Assembly (NCBI RefSeq): GCF_900115345.1
Contig: NZ_FOWC01000008.1
Coordinates: forward strand, 1-64,000
Direction of reading: 5' to 3'
Length of the DNA: 64,000 nucleotides
Source of the DNA: Amycolatopsis rubida
GTDB lineage: Bacteria > Actinomycetota > Actinomycetes > Mycobacteriales > Pseudonocardiaceae
Every line of letters begins with the position of its first letter. Within the stretch, counting starts at the first letter, position 1. The notes under the pieces are model-generated. The model searched no databases and was not told where the DNA came from. It was given only the letters and a program-made list of their open reading frames with translations. Below are positions 52,304-60,906 of the stretch, piece by piece. Made by a program: the position numbers and the translations under genes.

Positions 52304-54097
52304 TCACGGCCCGGCTACCGCCGATGGATCCGGGGTCTGGCCGACCTCGCGCAGGGCCGCCGCGATGCCCGCGACGGTCGGGGTTTCGAAGAGCACCGCG
52401 ATCGGCAGCTCGGGCGAGTTCTTCCGCAGGATGTTCAGCAGCCGCAACGCTTGCAGCGAATTGCCGCCGAGTTCGAAGAAGTCGTCGCCCGCCGCCGCCT
52501 CGGGCACGCCGAGGATCTCGGCGAAGGTGCCCGCGACGAGTTCCTCTTCCGGGTCGCGCGGAACCTCTCCGGCGGGCCGGGCGGACTGCGCGGGCAGGGC
52601 CAGCGCGGACTTGTCCACCTTGCCGGTCGGCCCGAGCGGCAGCCGGTCCTGCGCGACGACGTGCGCGGGGACCATGTACTCGGGCAGCACCTCGGCCAGC
52701 CGCGCCCGGACCTGCCGGCCGTCGACCGAGCCCGGCGTCACGAAGGCCGCGAGCGCGAGGTCGTCCCCGTCGCCCACCGTGGTCAGCACCGCCCGCTCGA
52801 CCTCCGGGAGCGCTTCGACCGCCCGCTCGATCTCGCCGAGCTCGATGCGGAACCCGCGCACCTTGACCTGGTCGTCGGCCCGGCCGACGAACTCCAGCGC
52901 GCCGTCGTCGCGGCGGCGGACCACGTCGCCCGTCCGGTACATGCGGCCGCCGTCGAACGGGTTGCCGACGAAGCGCTCCCGGGTCAGCTCCGGCCGGTTG
53001 AGGTAGCCGAGCGCGAGTCCCGGACCGGCGATGTGGAGTTCGCCCGCCTCTCCTTCGCCTGCCGGGCGGCCCTGCGGGTCGAGGATGTAGAGCCGGGCGC
53101 TGGTTCGCGGAAAACCGATCGGGACCGAGGCGGACGGGTCGTCCGCCTCGCAGTCCCAGTACGTCGTGTCGATCGAATACTCGGTGGGGCCGTATTGGTT
53201 GTGCAGCCCGGCTTTCACGGTCGCGAAGAACCTGCGGGCCAGTGCCGGGGAAAGCACTTCGCCGCCGGAGAACACCTCGCGCAACGACGGGCAGCCGCCC
53301 AGTCCGGGCTTCTCGTCCAGCAGCGCCTGCAGCAGTGCTGGGACGACCGCGAGGCAGGTGACGTTCTCCGTGCGGACGAGATCGGTCAGGTACCGGGGAT
53401 CCTGCCCGTACAGCGGGTCGGCGACGACGAGCCGCCCGCCCGTGGTGAGCGGGATGAAGATCTCCCACAACGAGACGTCGAAGCTCAGCGCGTGATGCAG
53501 GATCACCGCGTCCCCGGGCCCGGAGGGGTAGGCGGTGCGCTCCCAGAGGACCCGGTCGACGATGCCGCGGTGCGGGATCTCGACGCCCTTCGGCCGGCCA
53601 GTGGACCCGGAGGTGTAGATGACGTAGGCCGTCTGCTCCGGCGAGATCTCCGCTGCTTCTTCTCGCGCGCCGGGGGAGCCGAGGACGTCGTCGAGCTCCG
53701 CCATCGCGGTCCCGGCCACCGACGGCAGCTCGGCCCCGGTGTGCAGGACGACGAGGGGAAGGCAATCCTCGATCATGAAGCGCAGCCGGCTTTCCGGGAA
53801 CTCCGGATCGAGCGGCACGTAGCCCGCGCCTGTCTTGAGGATGCCGAGGATGGCGGCGACGGCGGCGGCGGAGCGCTCGATCGCCATCCCGATCAGCCGG
53901 CCGCGGCCTGCCCCGCGCTCGCGCAGTCCGGCCGCGATCCGGGCCGCCTGCTCGTCCAGTTCGGCGTAGGTCCAGGTCGCGTCGGGCGCGGTCACGGCGA
54001 TCGCCTCGGGCGTCGCCGCCGCCTGCCGTTCGACCAGGTGGTGCAGGCCGATCGCCTCCGGCTCGGGGGGACCGCCCGGGCGGCCGGTGCTGGTCAT
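52304..54097 (-). CDS. NRPS loading protein: adenylation-carrier
   Basis: A 597-aa A-T didomain. The A domain has YTSGSTGRPKGVE, ALSFDVSLWEIF (Asp235), NQYGPTEYSIDTTYW, YRTGDVVRR, GRADDQVKVRGFRIELGEIE and LGPTGKVDKS (catalytic Lys). The T domain has DDFFELGGNSLQALRL near residue 555. The pocket reads tentatively D-V-W-A-F-G-Q-I-D-K. The layout without a C domain fits chain initiation. The two acyl-CoA dehydrogenase subunits directly upstream overlap by four bases and probably desaturate the aminoacyl group on this T domain. Confidence 0.9.
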   Translation of the reverse strand: MTSTGRPGGPPEPEAIGLHHLVERQAAATPEAIAVTAPDATWTYAELDEQAARIAAGLRERGAGRGRLIGMAIERSAAAVAAILGILKTGAGYVPLDPEFPESRLRFMIEDCLPLVVLHTGAELPSVAGTAMAELDDVLGSPGAREEAAEISPEQTAYVIYTSGSTGRPKGVEIPHRGIVDRVLWERTAYPSGPGDAVILHHALSFDVSLWEIFIPLTTGGRLVVADPLYGQDPRYLTDLVRTENVTCLAVVPALLQALLDEKPGLGGCPSLREVFSGGEVLSPALARRFFATVKAGLHNQYGPTEYSIDTTYWDCEADDPSASVPIGFPRTSARLYILDPQGRPAGEGEAGELHIAGPGLALGYLNRPELTRERFVGNPFDGGRMYRTGDVVRRRDDGALEFVGRADDQVKVRGFRIELGEIERAVEALPEVERAVLTTVGDGDDLALAAFVTPGSVDGRQVRARLAEVLPEYMVPAHVVAQDRLPLGPTGKVDKSALALPAQSARPAGEVPRDPEEELVAGTFAEILGVPEAAAGDDFFELGGNSLQALRLLNILRKNSPELPIAVLFETPTVAGIAAALREVGQTPDPSAVAGP

Positions 54098-54918
54098 CGG
54101 GAACCTTCCCTTCGGGTTGAGCCCGCCTGTCGCAGCCGGGCGGCTGTTCCGTGGCGGACGGAGAATGCGCAGGCTTTGCGGTAGCGGCGCTGGGCGTCCT
54201 GGTCGGATCGCAGTCCGAAAGCGCCGTGCAGGTGCAGGCCGGCGGCGCTCGCCTCGACCGCGAGTTCCGCGCTCGCCGCGAGCAGCCGCGAGGCTTCCCC
54301 CGCCGGATCGGCTTCCGCCTGGCCGGACTCGATCCGGGCGGAGACGTGCTCGCCGAGGGCGTGCACGGCGGCGAGCCGGGCGGTGAGCGCGGCCAGCTGG
54401 AAGGCGACCGTCTGGTTGCTCCCGATCGGCCGGTCGAACTGCACCCGGTCCTGCACGCGCCGGACTGCCGCGTCGACGGCACCTTGCGCGAGACCGCAGA
54501 GATAGCCGGCGGTTCGGCTGCGAAGCCGCGCCGGCGTCAGCGCGCAGGCCGTGCAGCCAGCCTCGTCGCACACGACGAGTCCGGTCGCGGGGCCGTTGTC
54601 GACGGCGTACAGCTCCTCGTCGTCCAGCAGCGAGCGCAGGGGCCGGCGGGTGACATCGTCTTTGTTGTAGAGAACCAGTTGCGGGCCCACTGCGAGCAGC
54701 CACTCGGCCGGGCCCACGGCGACCGCCTGCCCGGGCGCTCCGGGGATCAGCACCGCGACAGGAGACGCTGCCCGTGCCCGCATCGCTTCGTCGATGTCAT
54801 GGCTGGCAAGGGATTCAGCGGCGACAGCGTGCTCGATCGCCGCGTACGGGGCACCCGCGATTCCGCTTTCATAGGCGGACGAGTAGCCCGACGCCGCCTG
54901 CCGGGTCTCGACGCTCAT
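54094..54918 (-). CDS. Acyl-CoA dehydrogenase-like small subunit
   Basis: A 274-aa protein that keeps the C-terminal helical bundle of acyl-CoA dehydrogenases (RVQFDRPIGSNQTVAFQLAAL and GLHLHGAFGLRSDQDAQRRYRKA). Its N-terminal half is short and divergent, so it lacks a full FAD pocket. Such half-sized partners form heteromers with a full-length dehydrogenase, as in bacterial steroid side-chain enzymes. It overlaps the full-length partner and the A-T gene by four bases on either side, which supports a complex acting on the carrier-bound amino acid. Confidence 0.82.
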   Translation of the reverse strand: MSVETRQAASGYSSAYESGIAGAPYAAIEHAVAAESLASHDIDEAMRARAASPVAVLIPGAPGQAVAVGPAEWLLAVGPQLVLYNKDDVTRRPLRSLLDDEELYAVDNGPATGLVVCDEAGCTACALTPARLRSRTAGYLCGLAQGAVDAAVRRVQDRVQFDRPIGSNQTVAFQLAALTARLAAVHALGEHVSARIESGQAEADPAGEASRLLAASAELAVEASAAGLHLHGAFGLRSDQDAQRRYRKACAFSVRHGTAARLRQAGSTRREGSR

Positions 54919-56027
54919 GACGCCGCTCCGAGACCGAGGCTGGAAGCGATGATTCCCAGCATGATTTCCGAGCCGCCCGCGGAAAGGGTCAGCCCGGGCG
55001 CCTCGCGGAGCATCGCCACCGAGGCGTCGTCCGCCGGGCCGCCGGACTCCAATGCCAGGCGCGCCACCTTCACGCACAGTTCGCTGTTGAACCACTTGGC
55101 CATCGCCGCCTCCTCGGCGTTCAGGTCGCCTTGCTGCTGGCGCTCGACCATCCGCCACGCCAGGACGCGCCCGGCCGCGGCTTGGGTCTGCAGACTGGCC
55201 AGGCGATCGGAGAGAACGGGGTCGTCGAGGGCTTCGACCTGCCTGGCCACGATCTCCAGCCAGCTGGTGGCCTTGGCGATGTAGTCGACGCCGGTCCGCT
55301 CGATCGCCAGCGCGGCGGCCAGCACGAACCAGCCGCCGTCGACCGGCCCCAGCACGTCGGAGGAGGGGACGTGCACCCCGTCCAGCAGCACCTCGTAAAA
55401 CGGGTCGGGGTAAAGCGATTCGACCAGGCTCACCGTGACGCCGGGATCGTCGAGGGCGACGAGGAACAGCGTGATGCCCGCCGCGGCCCGGCCCCGCTCG
55501 GAAGTCCTGGCGGCGACCACGGCGTAGCCCGCGCGGCGGACCTGCACCGCGTACCACTTGGCCCCGTACAGCCGCCAGCCGTCCTCGGCCCGCTCGGCCC
55601 GGGTCCGCAGCGACGCCAGGTCCGATCCCGCTTCGGCCTCGGTGTAGAGCACCACCATCGTGGCGAGGCCGGCGGCGAGCGAGGGCAGGAAGCGGGCTTT
55701 CTGCGCGGCGTCGGCCACGAAGAGCAGCAGTGCCCCGGCGTTCGTGATCGTGTTGATGAAGGGCATGTCCGGGATTCCGTGCGCGGACAGCTCTTCCTGC
55801 ACGATCGCGGCGTGGGCCGAGGTCGCGTCCCGCCCGCCGTAGCGCCGCGGCCAGGCCGGGGCGAGCATCTGGTGCTCGCCGAGCAGCCGGTAGGTCCTGG
55901 CGGGGAAACGGTCCTCGACGGGCGTATCGGCGAGGGCGGCCAGTTCCGCCCCGACCTCGGGCCGGGCCAGCAGGCCGCGCAGCTCTTCCCGGAAGAGGTC
56001 CAGCTCGGGAGTCAGCGTCGGGTTCAT
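54915..56027 (-). CDS. Acyl-CoA dehydrogenase family protein, full length
   Basis: A 370-aa flavoprotein. The N-terminal helical domain has PAWPRRYGGRDATSAHAAIVQEEL. The FAD-contact strand VVLYTEAEAGSDLASLRTRAER is followed by WRLYGAKWYA. The C-terminal bundle ends LSAGGSEIMLGIIASSLGL. The usual substrate is an acyl thioester, and relatives in NRPS clusters oxidise carrier-bound amino acids such as prolyl-PCP. With the small subunit next to it and the A-T protein after that, I infer an alpha,beta-dehydrogenation on the loading carrier. Confidence 0.87.
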   Translation of the reverse strand: MNPTLTPELDLFREELRGLLARPEVGAELAALADTPVEDRFPARTYRLLGEHQMLAPAWPRRYGGRDATSAHAAIVQEELSAHGIPDMPFINTITNAGALLLFVADAAQKARFLPSLAAGLATMVVLYTEAEAGSDLASLRTRAERAEDGWRLYGAKWYAVQVRRAGYAVVAARTSERGRAAAGITLFLVALDDPGVTVSLVESLYPDPFYEVLLDGVHVPSSDVLGPVDGGWFVLAAALAIERTGVDYIAKATSWLEIVARQVEALDDPVLSDRLASLQTQAAAGRVLAWRMVERQQQGDLNAEEAAMAKWFNSELCVKVARLALESGGPADDASVAMLREAPGLTLSAGGSEIMLGIIASSLGLGAAS

Positions 56028-56761
56028 CGGAGGCTCTCCCCCGCGGCGATCAGCGCCGGCTTCACGAATCGGGTCAAGGCGCCCACGTGCGGTGTCCTCA
56101 TCAGCTCGTAGTGGCCGGCAGGCAGCCGGCGCAGGCGCAGGCGACCCGTCGTGTGGTCCTGCCAGCGCGGCGCGTCCTCGTTGTCCTTGCGGGCGACGAG
56201 GACGAGGTCGTTGGCGATCGGCTCCGGCGGCCGGTAGGCGACCTGCGCCCGGCAGTGCGTGCGGAACACCTCGAACCGGCTCGCGCGCTCCTCGGCGGTA
56301 CTGCCGTCGGCGCCGGTCGTCTTGGCCAGCTCGGTCTCGAACTCGGCGGCGAGCGCCGCGTCGTCGACTGCCCCGAACCCGGGGAGCGGGGTGTCGATCA
56401 GGAGCAACGGGCCGGTCGCGCGCCCCGCGGCCGCGAGCCTTCTCGCCATCTCGAAGGCGACCAGCCCGCCGAACGACCACCCGCCCAGCAGCACCGGGCC
56501 CGGCGGCACCTCCGCCAGATAGCGGTCGGCCATGGTCTCGACGTCCTGGTCCAGCACGCCCCCGTCCAGCGCCGCCGGGAGGAAGGCCGCCGTCGCCAGC
56601 TCGGGCGACAGCCCCCCGGCCAGCCCGCGGTAGCAGGCCACCGACCCGCCCGCCGGATGGACCAGGTTGAGCACCGGAGTTCCCGCCGCCGCGCTGGTCA
56701 AGCCGACCCGGCAGCGGTCGCGGGGCGGGCTCTCCGCCGGTGCGCTGTCCACTTCGGACAT
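56024..56761 (-). CDS. NRPS-associated thioesterase
   Basis: A 245-aa alpha/beta hydrolase with LNLVHPAGGSVACYRGLAG at the start, the nucleophile elbow LLGGWSFGGLVAFEMARRL (Ser near residue 95) and a C-terminal LPAGHYELMR with the catalytic His. It resembles the terminal thioesterase domains of NRPSs but is encoded separately. It could hydrolyse mis-loaded carriers or release product, and it is the second possible release enzyme beside the Fes-like domain. It overlaps the dehydrogenase gene by four bases. Confidence 0.88.
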   Translation of the reverse strand: MSEVDSAPAESPPRDRCRVGLTSAAAGTPVLNLVHPAGGSVACYRGLAGGLSPELATAAFLPAALDGGVLDQDVETMADRYLAEVPPGPVLLGGWSFGGLVAFEMARRLAAAGRATGPLLLIDTPLPGFGAVDDAALAAEFETELAKTTGADGSTAEERASRFEVFRTHCRAQVAYRPPEPIANDLVLVARKDNEDAPRWQDHTTGRLRLRRLPAGHYELMRTPHVGALTRFVKPALIAAGESLR

Positions 56762-57012
56762 CAGAAACCCCTTATGAGCGCAGGAAAAGGACCGGCGGCG
56801 GCGTCGGGAGCCGCGCCGAGGAAGCCGAACATCGGGCGAGGGCCCGGGGCAGGCCGGATCAGGACCGGGCCTGCCGGGAGCGACGGGACCGCGGACGCGA
56901 TGCGCGCGCCGCGCACCGGTCCCGGCGGGAGCGGAACTTCAGCCGGCGCCGGTTGCCGGCGTCGCGCCGGACGACGGGGCGTTGGTCGTGATGTCGTTCC
57001 CCCTTCTGTCAC
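56761..57012 (-). CDS. Possible 83-aa Pro/Ala-rich ORF inside the cluster
   Basis: An uncertain frame filling the 276-base gap between the DUF885 and thioesterase genes. It begins GTG without a good ribosome site and encodes a Pro/Arg/Ala-rich protein with a final MFGFLGAAPDAAAGPFPALIRGF. Its TGA shares one base with the thioesterase ATG (TGATG), as in true coupled genes. The other coupled cluster genes overlap by four bases, so the coupling alone is not proof. No family is recognised. Confidence 0.3.
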   Translation of the reverse strand: MTEGGTTSRPTPRRPARRRQPAPAEVPLPPGPVRGARIASAVPSLPAGPVLIRPAPGPRPMFGFLGAAPDAAAGPFPALIRGF

Positions 57013-57037
57013 GGGCGGGCCGGGCCCGCCGCACGGA

Positions 57038-58678
57038 TCAGCCGGCCAGCCGGTCGGCTCGGCCGAGGTGGTCGTCGAGGCCGAGGAGTTCCCAGCGGAG
57101 CAAGGCGGCCGGGACGTTGCCCTCGAACCAAAGGCGTTCGTGGAACGCGCGGAGATCGAAGCTTTCCGACCGGTGCGCGCACGCGGCGAGCAGGCTCAGG
57201 ATCTGCGCCTTGCCCGCCAGATAGCTGAGGCCCTGGCCCGGAGTGCCCGCGAAGAAGGCAGCCTCCTGCCAGGCGGTCGGCCGGTCCATCGGCACGATGT
57301 CGGCGAGCCGGTCCGCGGCCTCGTCGATGGTGAGCGTGCCTTCGGCGAGCCGGATGTCCACCTCGACCCGCAGCGCTCGCAGCCGCATCGAGTTCGCGAT
57401 GAACACGGCGCTGTCCGGCATGTCGTCGAGGAAACCTGCCTGCAGCAGCAGCTCTTCGTTGTAGAACGCGACGCCCTCGTTCGGGATGGAGTCGTAGAAA
57501 TGGCGGCGCACCGGGTTGGGATGCCGCCACGACAGCGCCGACTGGAAAGCGTGGACGGCCTCGTGCGTGAGGCCGATGCGCGGATCTCGCGATTTGGCCT
57601 TGGCGAAGTAGGACATGCCCTCCCGGGGCGGGTTCAGATAGCAGATCGCGTCCTGGGCGGGACGATCCAGCGAACCGATGTCGTGCGTGACGCCGAGCCA
57701 GCTCAACGGCGCGAGGTAGGACGGCATCGCGGCGAAGGTGTAGCGGCGCAGGTCGTCCGGCAGCCTGAGCAGGTCGCGGTCGGCGTAGAAAGCGCGCACG
57801 GCGGTCTCGTCGGCCCGCAGCCGCTCGATGATCTCGTCGAGGTTCCCGGGCGGGACGCGTTCGCCGTGCGGCACGCGTTTCCCGAGGATCGCCTCGGCCG
57901 CGACCGCGCGGTTGAACTCCTCGCGGGCCAGGTCGCGGAGCTGGTCGCCGGAGTAGGGCAGCAGGGCGACGTTGTGCAGGAAGTACCGCATCGCGGCCGG
58001 TCCGACCACGGCGTCGCCGTCGAACGACTGCGAGCCGAGCCAGTCCCGGTACGCGTCGAGAGCGCGGGCGGCCTCTCCGGCCGCGGCGGGCAATTCGGCC
58101 GTCTCCGGTCCGGAATTTCCCGCCGCGGCAAGGAAAGCGGCGAGCTCGGCCATCGCGAGTTCGACCTCCGCCGCGGCCGTGGCCAGTCCGCGCAGCGTCT
58201 GCTCGGCGAAGGGAGCGGCGGCGTGTCCCGGCAGATTCTCCCGCCCCTGGCCGAGGACGACCGGGACGTGCCGGAGGTTCCGGACGATCTCGGCGACCCG
58301 CTCCCGGTCGAACGGCGGCGGCATCAGCAGCAGGTTGAAGATCTGCAGCAGCGCCTGCTCGACGTAGAACCCGGGGTTGCGCTGCCAGCCGCGCAGCAGG
58401 TCCAGTTCCCAGTGCACGCGGGCCAGCGCGGAGCCCAGCAGCCGCCCGTCGACCTGGACGGAAACCGGTTCGCCCGACACGTCGACGGCCTGGTGCCGTT
58501 CGACGTAGCCGGCCAGCGCCAGGCGGCGCTTGGCGACCGCGCCGGCCGACCAGTCGGCGAGCCAGCCCGCCGGCCGGTCCACGCGCGGGACGTCGTCGCC
58601 CGCGTCAGGCTGGGTCTGGGTGCGCCACCCCCGGAATTCCGCGGCCAGTTCCGCGAGCGCGTGGGCTGCCTCGGTCAT
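57038..58678 (-). CDS. DUF885 family protein, predicted zinc metallopeptidase-like
   Basis: A 546-aa all-helical protein of the DUF885 family. The zinc-binding HEAVH occurs at residues 372-376 in RIGLTHEAVHAFQS, with NEGVAFYNEELLL downstream supplying a possible third ligand. Other family segments are FYDSIPNEG and PGQGLSYLAGKAQILSL. The fold is related to gluzincin carboxypeptidases. In this cluster it may trim a leader amino acid from a precursor or act as a non-peptidase hydrolase; both are guesses. There is no signal peptide, so it is cytoplasmic. Confidence 0.82.
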   Translation of the reverse strand: MTEAAHALAELAAEFRGWRTQTQPDAGDDVPRVDRPAGWLADWSAGAVAKRRLALAGYVERHQAVDVSGEPVSVQVDGRLLGSALARVHWELDLLRGWQRNPGFYVEQALLQIFNLLLMPPPFDRERVAEIVRNLRHVPVVLGQGRENLPGHAAAPFAEQTLRGLATAAAEVELAMAELAAFLAAAGNSGPETAELPAAAGEAARALDAYRDWLGSQSFDGDAVVGPAAMRYFLHNVALLPYSGDQLRDLAREEFNRAVAAEAILGKRVPHGERVPPGNLDEIIERLRADETAVRAFYADRDLLRLPDDLRRYTFAAMPSYLAPLSWLGVTHDIGSLDRPAQDAICYLNPPREGMSYFAKAKSRDPRIGLTHEAVHAFQSALSWRHPNPVRRHFYDSIPNEGVAFYNEELLLQAGFLDDMPDSAVFIANSMRLRALRVEVDIRLAEGTLTIDEAADRLADIVPMDRPTAWQEAAFFAGTPGQGLSYLAGKAQILSLLAACAHRSESFDLRAFHERLWFEGNVPAALLRWELLGLDDHLGRADRLAG

Positions 58679-58736
58679 CCGGTGCCTCCTTTCCGGGCGA
58701 GGGCGAACGGGTTTCGTGGCCGGCCGGCGGCGCCGG

Positions 58737-59993
58737 TCACCGGAGATCAGTTCCCGGAACGGGTTCGAAGCCCACCTTGATCGCGTCGGCCGCGTCCTTC
58801 GCGGCGGCCGCGGCGGCCGGTCCGTCCGGGGCGACCGCGATCGTGTAACCGAGGCGGTCGTAGCCCGCGGCCTCTTCCGGAAGGACGGCGCCGGGCTCGA
58901 CGAACTTGTCCGCTTCCTTCACGTACGGCATCGAACGGGCGTCCTCGACCCCGTCCAGGGAAAGGATCCGGCCGCCGGGGCTCGCCACGAACACGACGGC
59001 CGCGCCGCGCTGCGGGGCGGGCGGTTCGCCGGGGTCCGCGCCGAGGTGGATGTCGAGCAGCGCCGCGTGCATGTCGTACCCCGTCGCCATCTTCACCAGC
59101 CGGGTGATCTGGTCGCCGGCGAGCCGGCAGTTCACCTCGATCAGCTTCGGCCCGTCGCCGGTGATCATCAGTTCCACGTGCGCCGCGCCGAAGTCGTAGC
59201 CGATGGCCTCGAGCGCCTGCACGGCGACCTCGCGGCAGGCGGCCTCCGCCTCGGGGTCGAGGGCCGCCGGGACGGTGTGCCCGATTTCGTAGAAAATGGG
59301 CGGGTCGAGCAGCACCTTGTCGGTCATCGCGACGATCCGGGCCCGCGAGTCGGCGACGACCACCTCGACGCTGATCTCCCGGCCGTGCAGGTACTCCTCG
59401 ACCAGGACCGACGGGAGCTTCGGCTGCCCGACCTCGTTGTGGGTCCAGGCGAGCAGGGCCTTGGCGTGGTCGGCGACCTCGTGCGCGTTCGCGCACAGCT
59501 TGACGCCGTAGCTGCCCGAATCGTCCAAAGGCTTGACCACGCAAGGGAATCCGACGTCGGCCGCGGCCGCCTCCTCCGGCGTGGCGGCCAGCACGAACCG
59601 GGGGATCGGCACCCCGGCGGCCGCGCTCAGCTCCCGCCCCCGCGACTTGTCCCGGCACGCCCGGACCGCCTCGGGATCCTGTCCCCGCACCTTCAGCAGC
59701 CGCCCCGTCCGCGCGGTGGCGAGCATGTGGAACTCGCTCGCGGAGAGCAGCGCGTCCGGGCGGTGCTCGAGCCCGGACAAGGTCGCCGCCACCGCCTCCG
59801 GGTCGTCGGTGTCGCAGTTGACGACGTGGTCGAAGACGTCCATGGGGATCTGCTGCTGGCCGGGCTGCCGGTAGAAGTCGAGGTCTTTGGCGACGAGGGT
59901 GACCTGGTAGCCGCGCTCCTTGGCGACGCGCATCACCTCGTAGCCGCTGCCCGTCCTGTTGGTCTCAAGGAAGGCGACGTGGACGCTGGTCAT
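58737..59993 (-). CDS. ATP-grasp ligase
   Basis: A 418-aa ATP-grasp enzyme of the carboxylate-amine ligase type. An N-terminal Rossmann-like domain (VHVAFLETNRTGSGYEVMRVAKERG) precedes ATP-binding segments FPCVVKPLDDSGSYGVKLC and VLVEEYLHGREISVEVVV. HVELMITGDGPKLIEVNCRLAGDQI supplies the metal-binding Glu and Asn. Relatives such as BacD-like L-amino-acid ligases form a dipeptide or amide bond by an acyl-phosphate. It offers a second amide-forming route beside the NRPS. Confidence 0.88.
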   Translation of the reverse strand: MTSVHVAFLETNRTGSGYEVMRVAKERGYQVTLVAKDLDFYRQPGQQQIPMDVFDHVVNCDTDDPEAVAATLSGLEHRPDALLSASEFHMLATARTGRLLKVRGQDPEAVRACRDKSRGRELSAAAGVPIPRFVLAATPEEAAAADVGFPCVVKPLDDSGSYGVKLCANAHEVADHAKALLAWTHNEVGQPKLPSVLVEEYLHGREISVEVVVADSRARIVAMTDKVLLDPPIFYEIGHTVPAALDPEAEAACREVAVQALEAIGYDFGAAHVELMITGDGPKLIEVNCRLAGDQITRLVKMATGYDMHAALLDIHLGADPGEPPAPQRGAAVVFVASPGGRILSLDGVEDARSMPYVKEADKFVEPGAVLPEEAAGYDRLGYTIAVAPDGPAAAAAAKDAADAIKVGFEPVPGTDLR

Positions 59994-60054
59994 TGAAAGT
60001 CCTCTCGTTCGGTGGCCTGGCGAGCGTTGCGCGGGCGGGGCGGCGGCATCGGGG

Positions 60055-60408
60055 TCAACGTCTGTTCCGGAAGCGCCGCGCCGGGCCCGCCGCCGACCGG
60101 ATGGCTCCCGCCAGCCGCTGCTGCCAGGTGGAGCTCGCGTCGGACGCGGGCACCGTGATCCGGCAGGCCCGGACCAGTCCGTTCCGCTCGGCCGGGTCCA
60201 GCACGACGATCCCGATCCGCCGGTGCGTCCACATCAGGCTCAGGTATCCGGCCAGCAAGTCCGGTTCGGGCACCAGCAGTACGTCGACATCGGCGAGATC
60301 GGCTCCTTCGCACACGATCGTCATGTCCCGCCACTCTCCTGCAAGTCGCTCGACAATGTCGCGGTCAAGGGTCGCCATGCCGGCGACAAGGACTCGAATC
60401 GGGCTCAT
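60055..60408 (-). CDS. Orphan 117-aa protein, receiver-like fold
   Basis: The first gene of the cluster transcript, 61 bases before the ATP-grasp gene. The alternating pattern IRVLVAGMATL, MTIVCEGADL, VDVLLVPEPDLL and RIGIVVLDPA resembles a response-regulator receiver or other small Rossmann-like fold, but the phosphoacceptor region reads LLVPEPD and no output domain follows. Its basic tail is RSAAGPARRFRNRR. Function unknown; a regulatory or binding role is possible. Confidence 0.6.
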   Translation of the reverse strand: MSPIRVLVAGMATLDRDIVERLAGEWRDMTIVCEGADLADVDVLLVPEPDLLAGYLSLMWTHRRIGIVVLDPAERNGLVRACRITVPASDASSTWQQRLAGAIRSAAGPARRFRNRR

Positions 60409-60906
60409 CGGCGTGCACCGCCTCAGCTATGGCCAGTCTGGTGGTGTTCCGGACCGACGGCATGAATCCCCGGGGTCAACATTGGGCCCAGACGGGATCT
60501 GGATCCCCGCCTGATCCCCGGACCGGGGCGCGAACAGGTCATGGTGTTTCGTGCGTCCGCTGTGGTCAGGAGGAAGCGGGACCACGCGGATTCGGCGCTG
60601 GGGAAACGGAACCGGCTCGCGGCAGGACGGAGACCGGTGCGTCCGGATCGCGAAGCTGCGCCCGCCGGTGCCGAAAACGGGCGGGGCTCGGGGAGTCTTC
60701 GCCCGCATCCGCCCGGCGGGTGCGCGCTCGCCGGCGGCACGGATGTGCGCTCGCCGCAACGGATCCTGGACCGGCGGAGGGCCGGGGAAAGGTCTGGGCC
60801 GATCCCGCGGGCACATCGCCGGCCGCGGAGACGGCAATGCCCGGCCCGGCGCGCGATCCTCGGCGGCGCCGGCCCGGTACTCGGTCGCTCTAGCGCGGCG
60901 GGCGAC
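60409..60906. other. Probable promoter region of the biosynthetic cluster
   Basis: No gene is seen. Long open frames on both strands are Arg/Gly/Pro-rich and overlap one another. The minus-strand promoter of the main operon should lie at its left end, but I cannot point to -35/-10 boxes. Confidence 0.45.

Noticed and set aside
60429..60893. Plus-strand 154-codon frame in the cluster promoter region
   Set aside because: Arg/Gly/Pro-rich, overlapped by other open frames on both strands, and without start signal or family.
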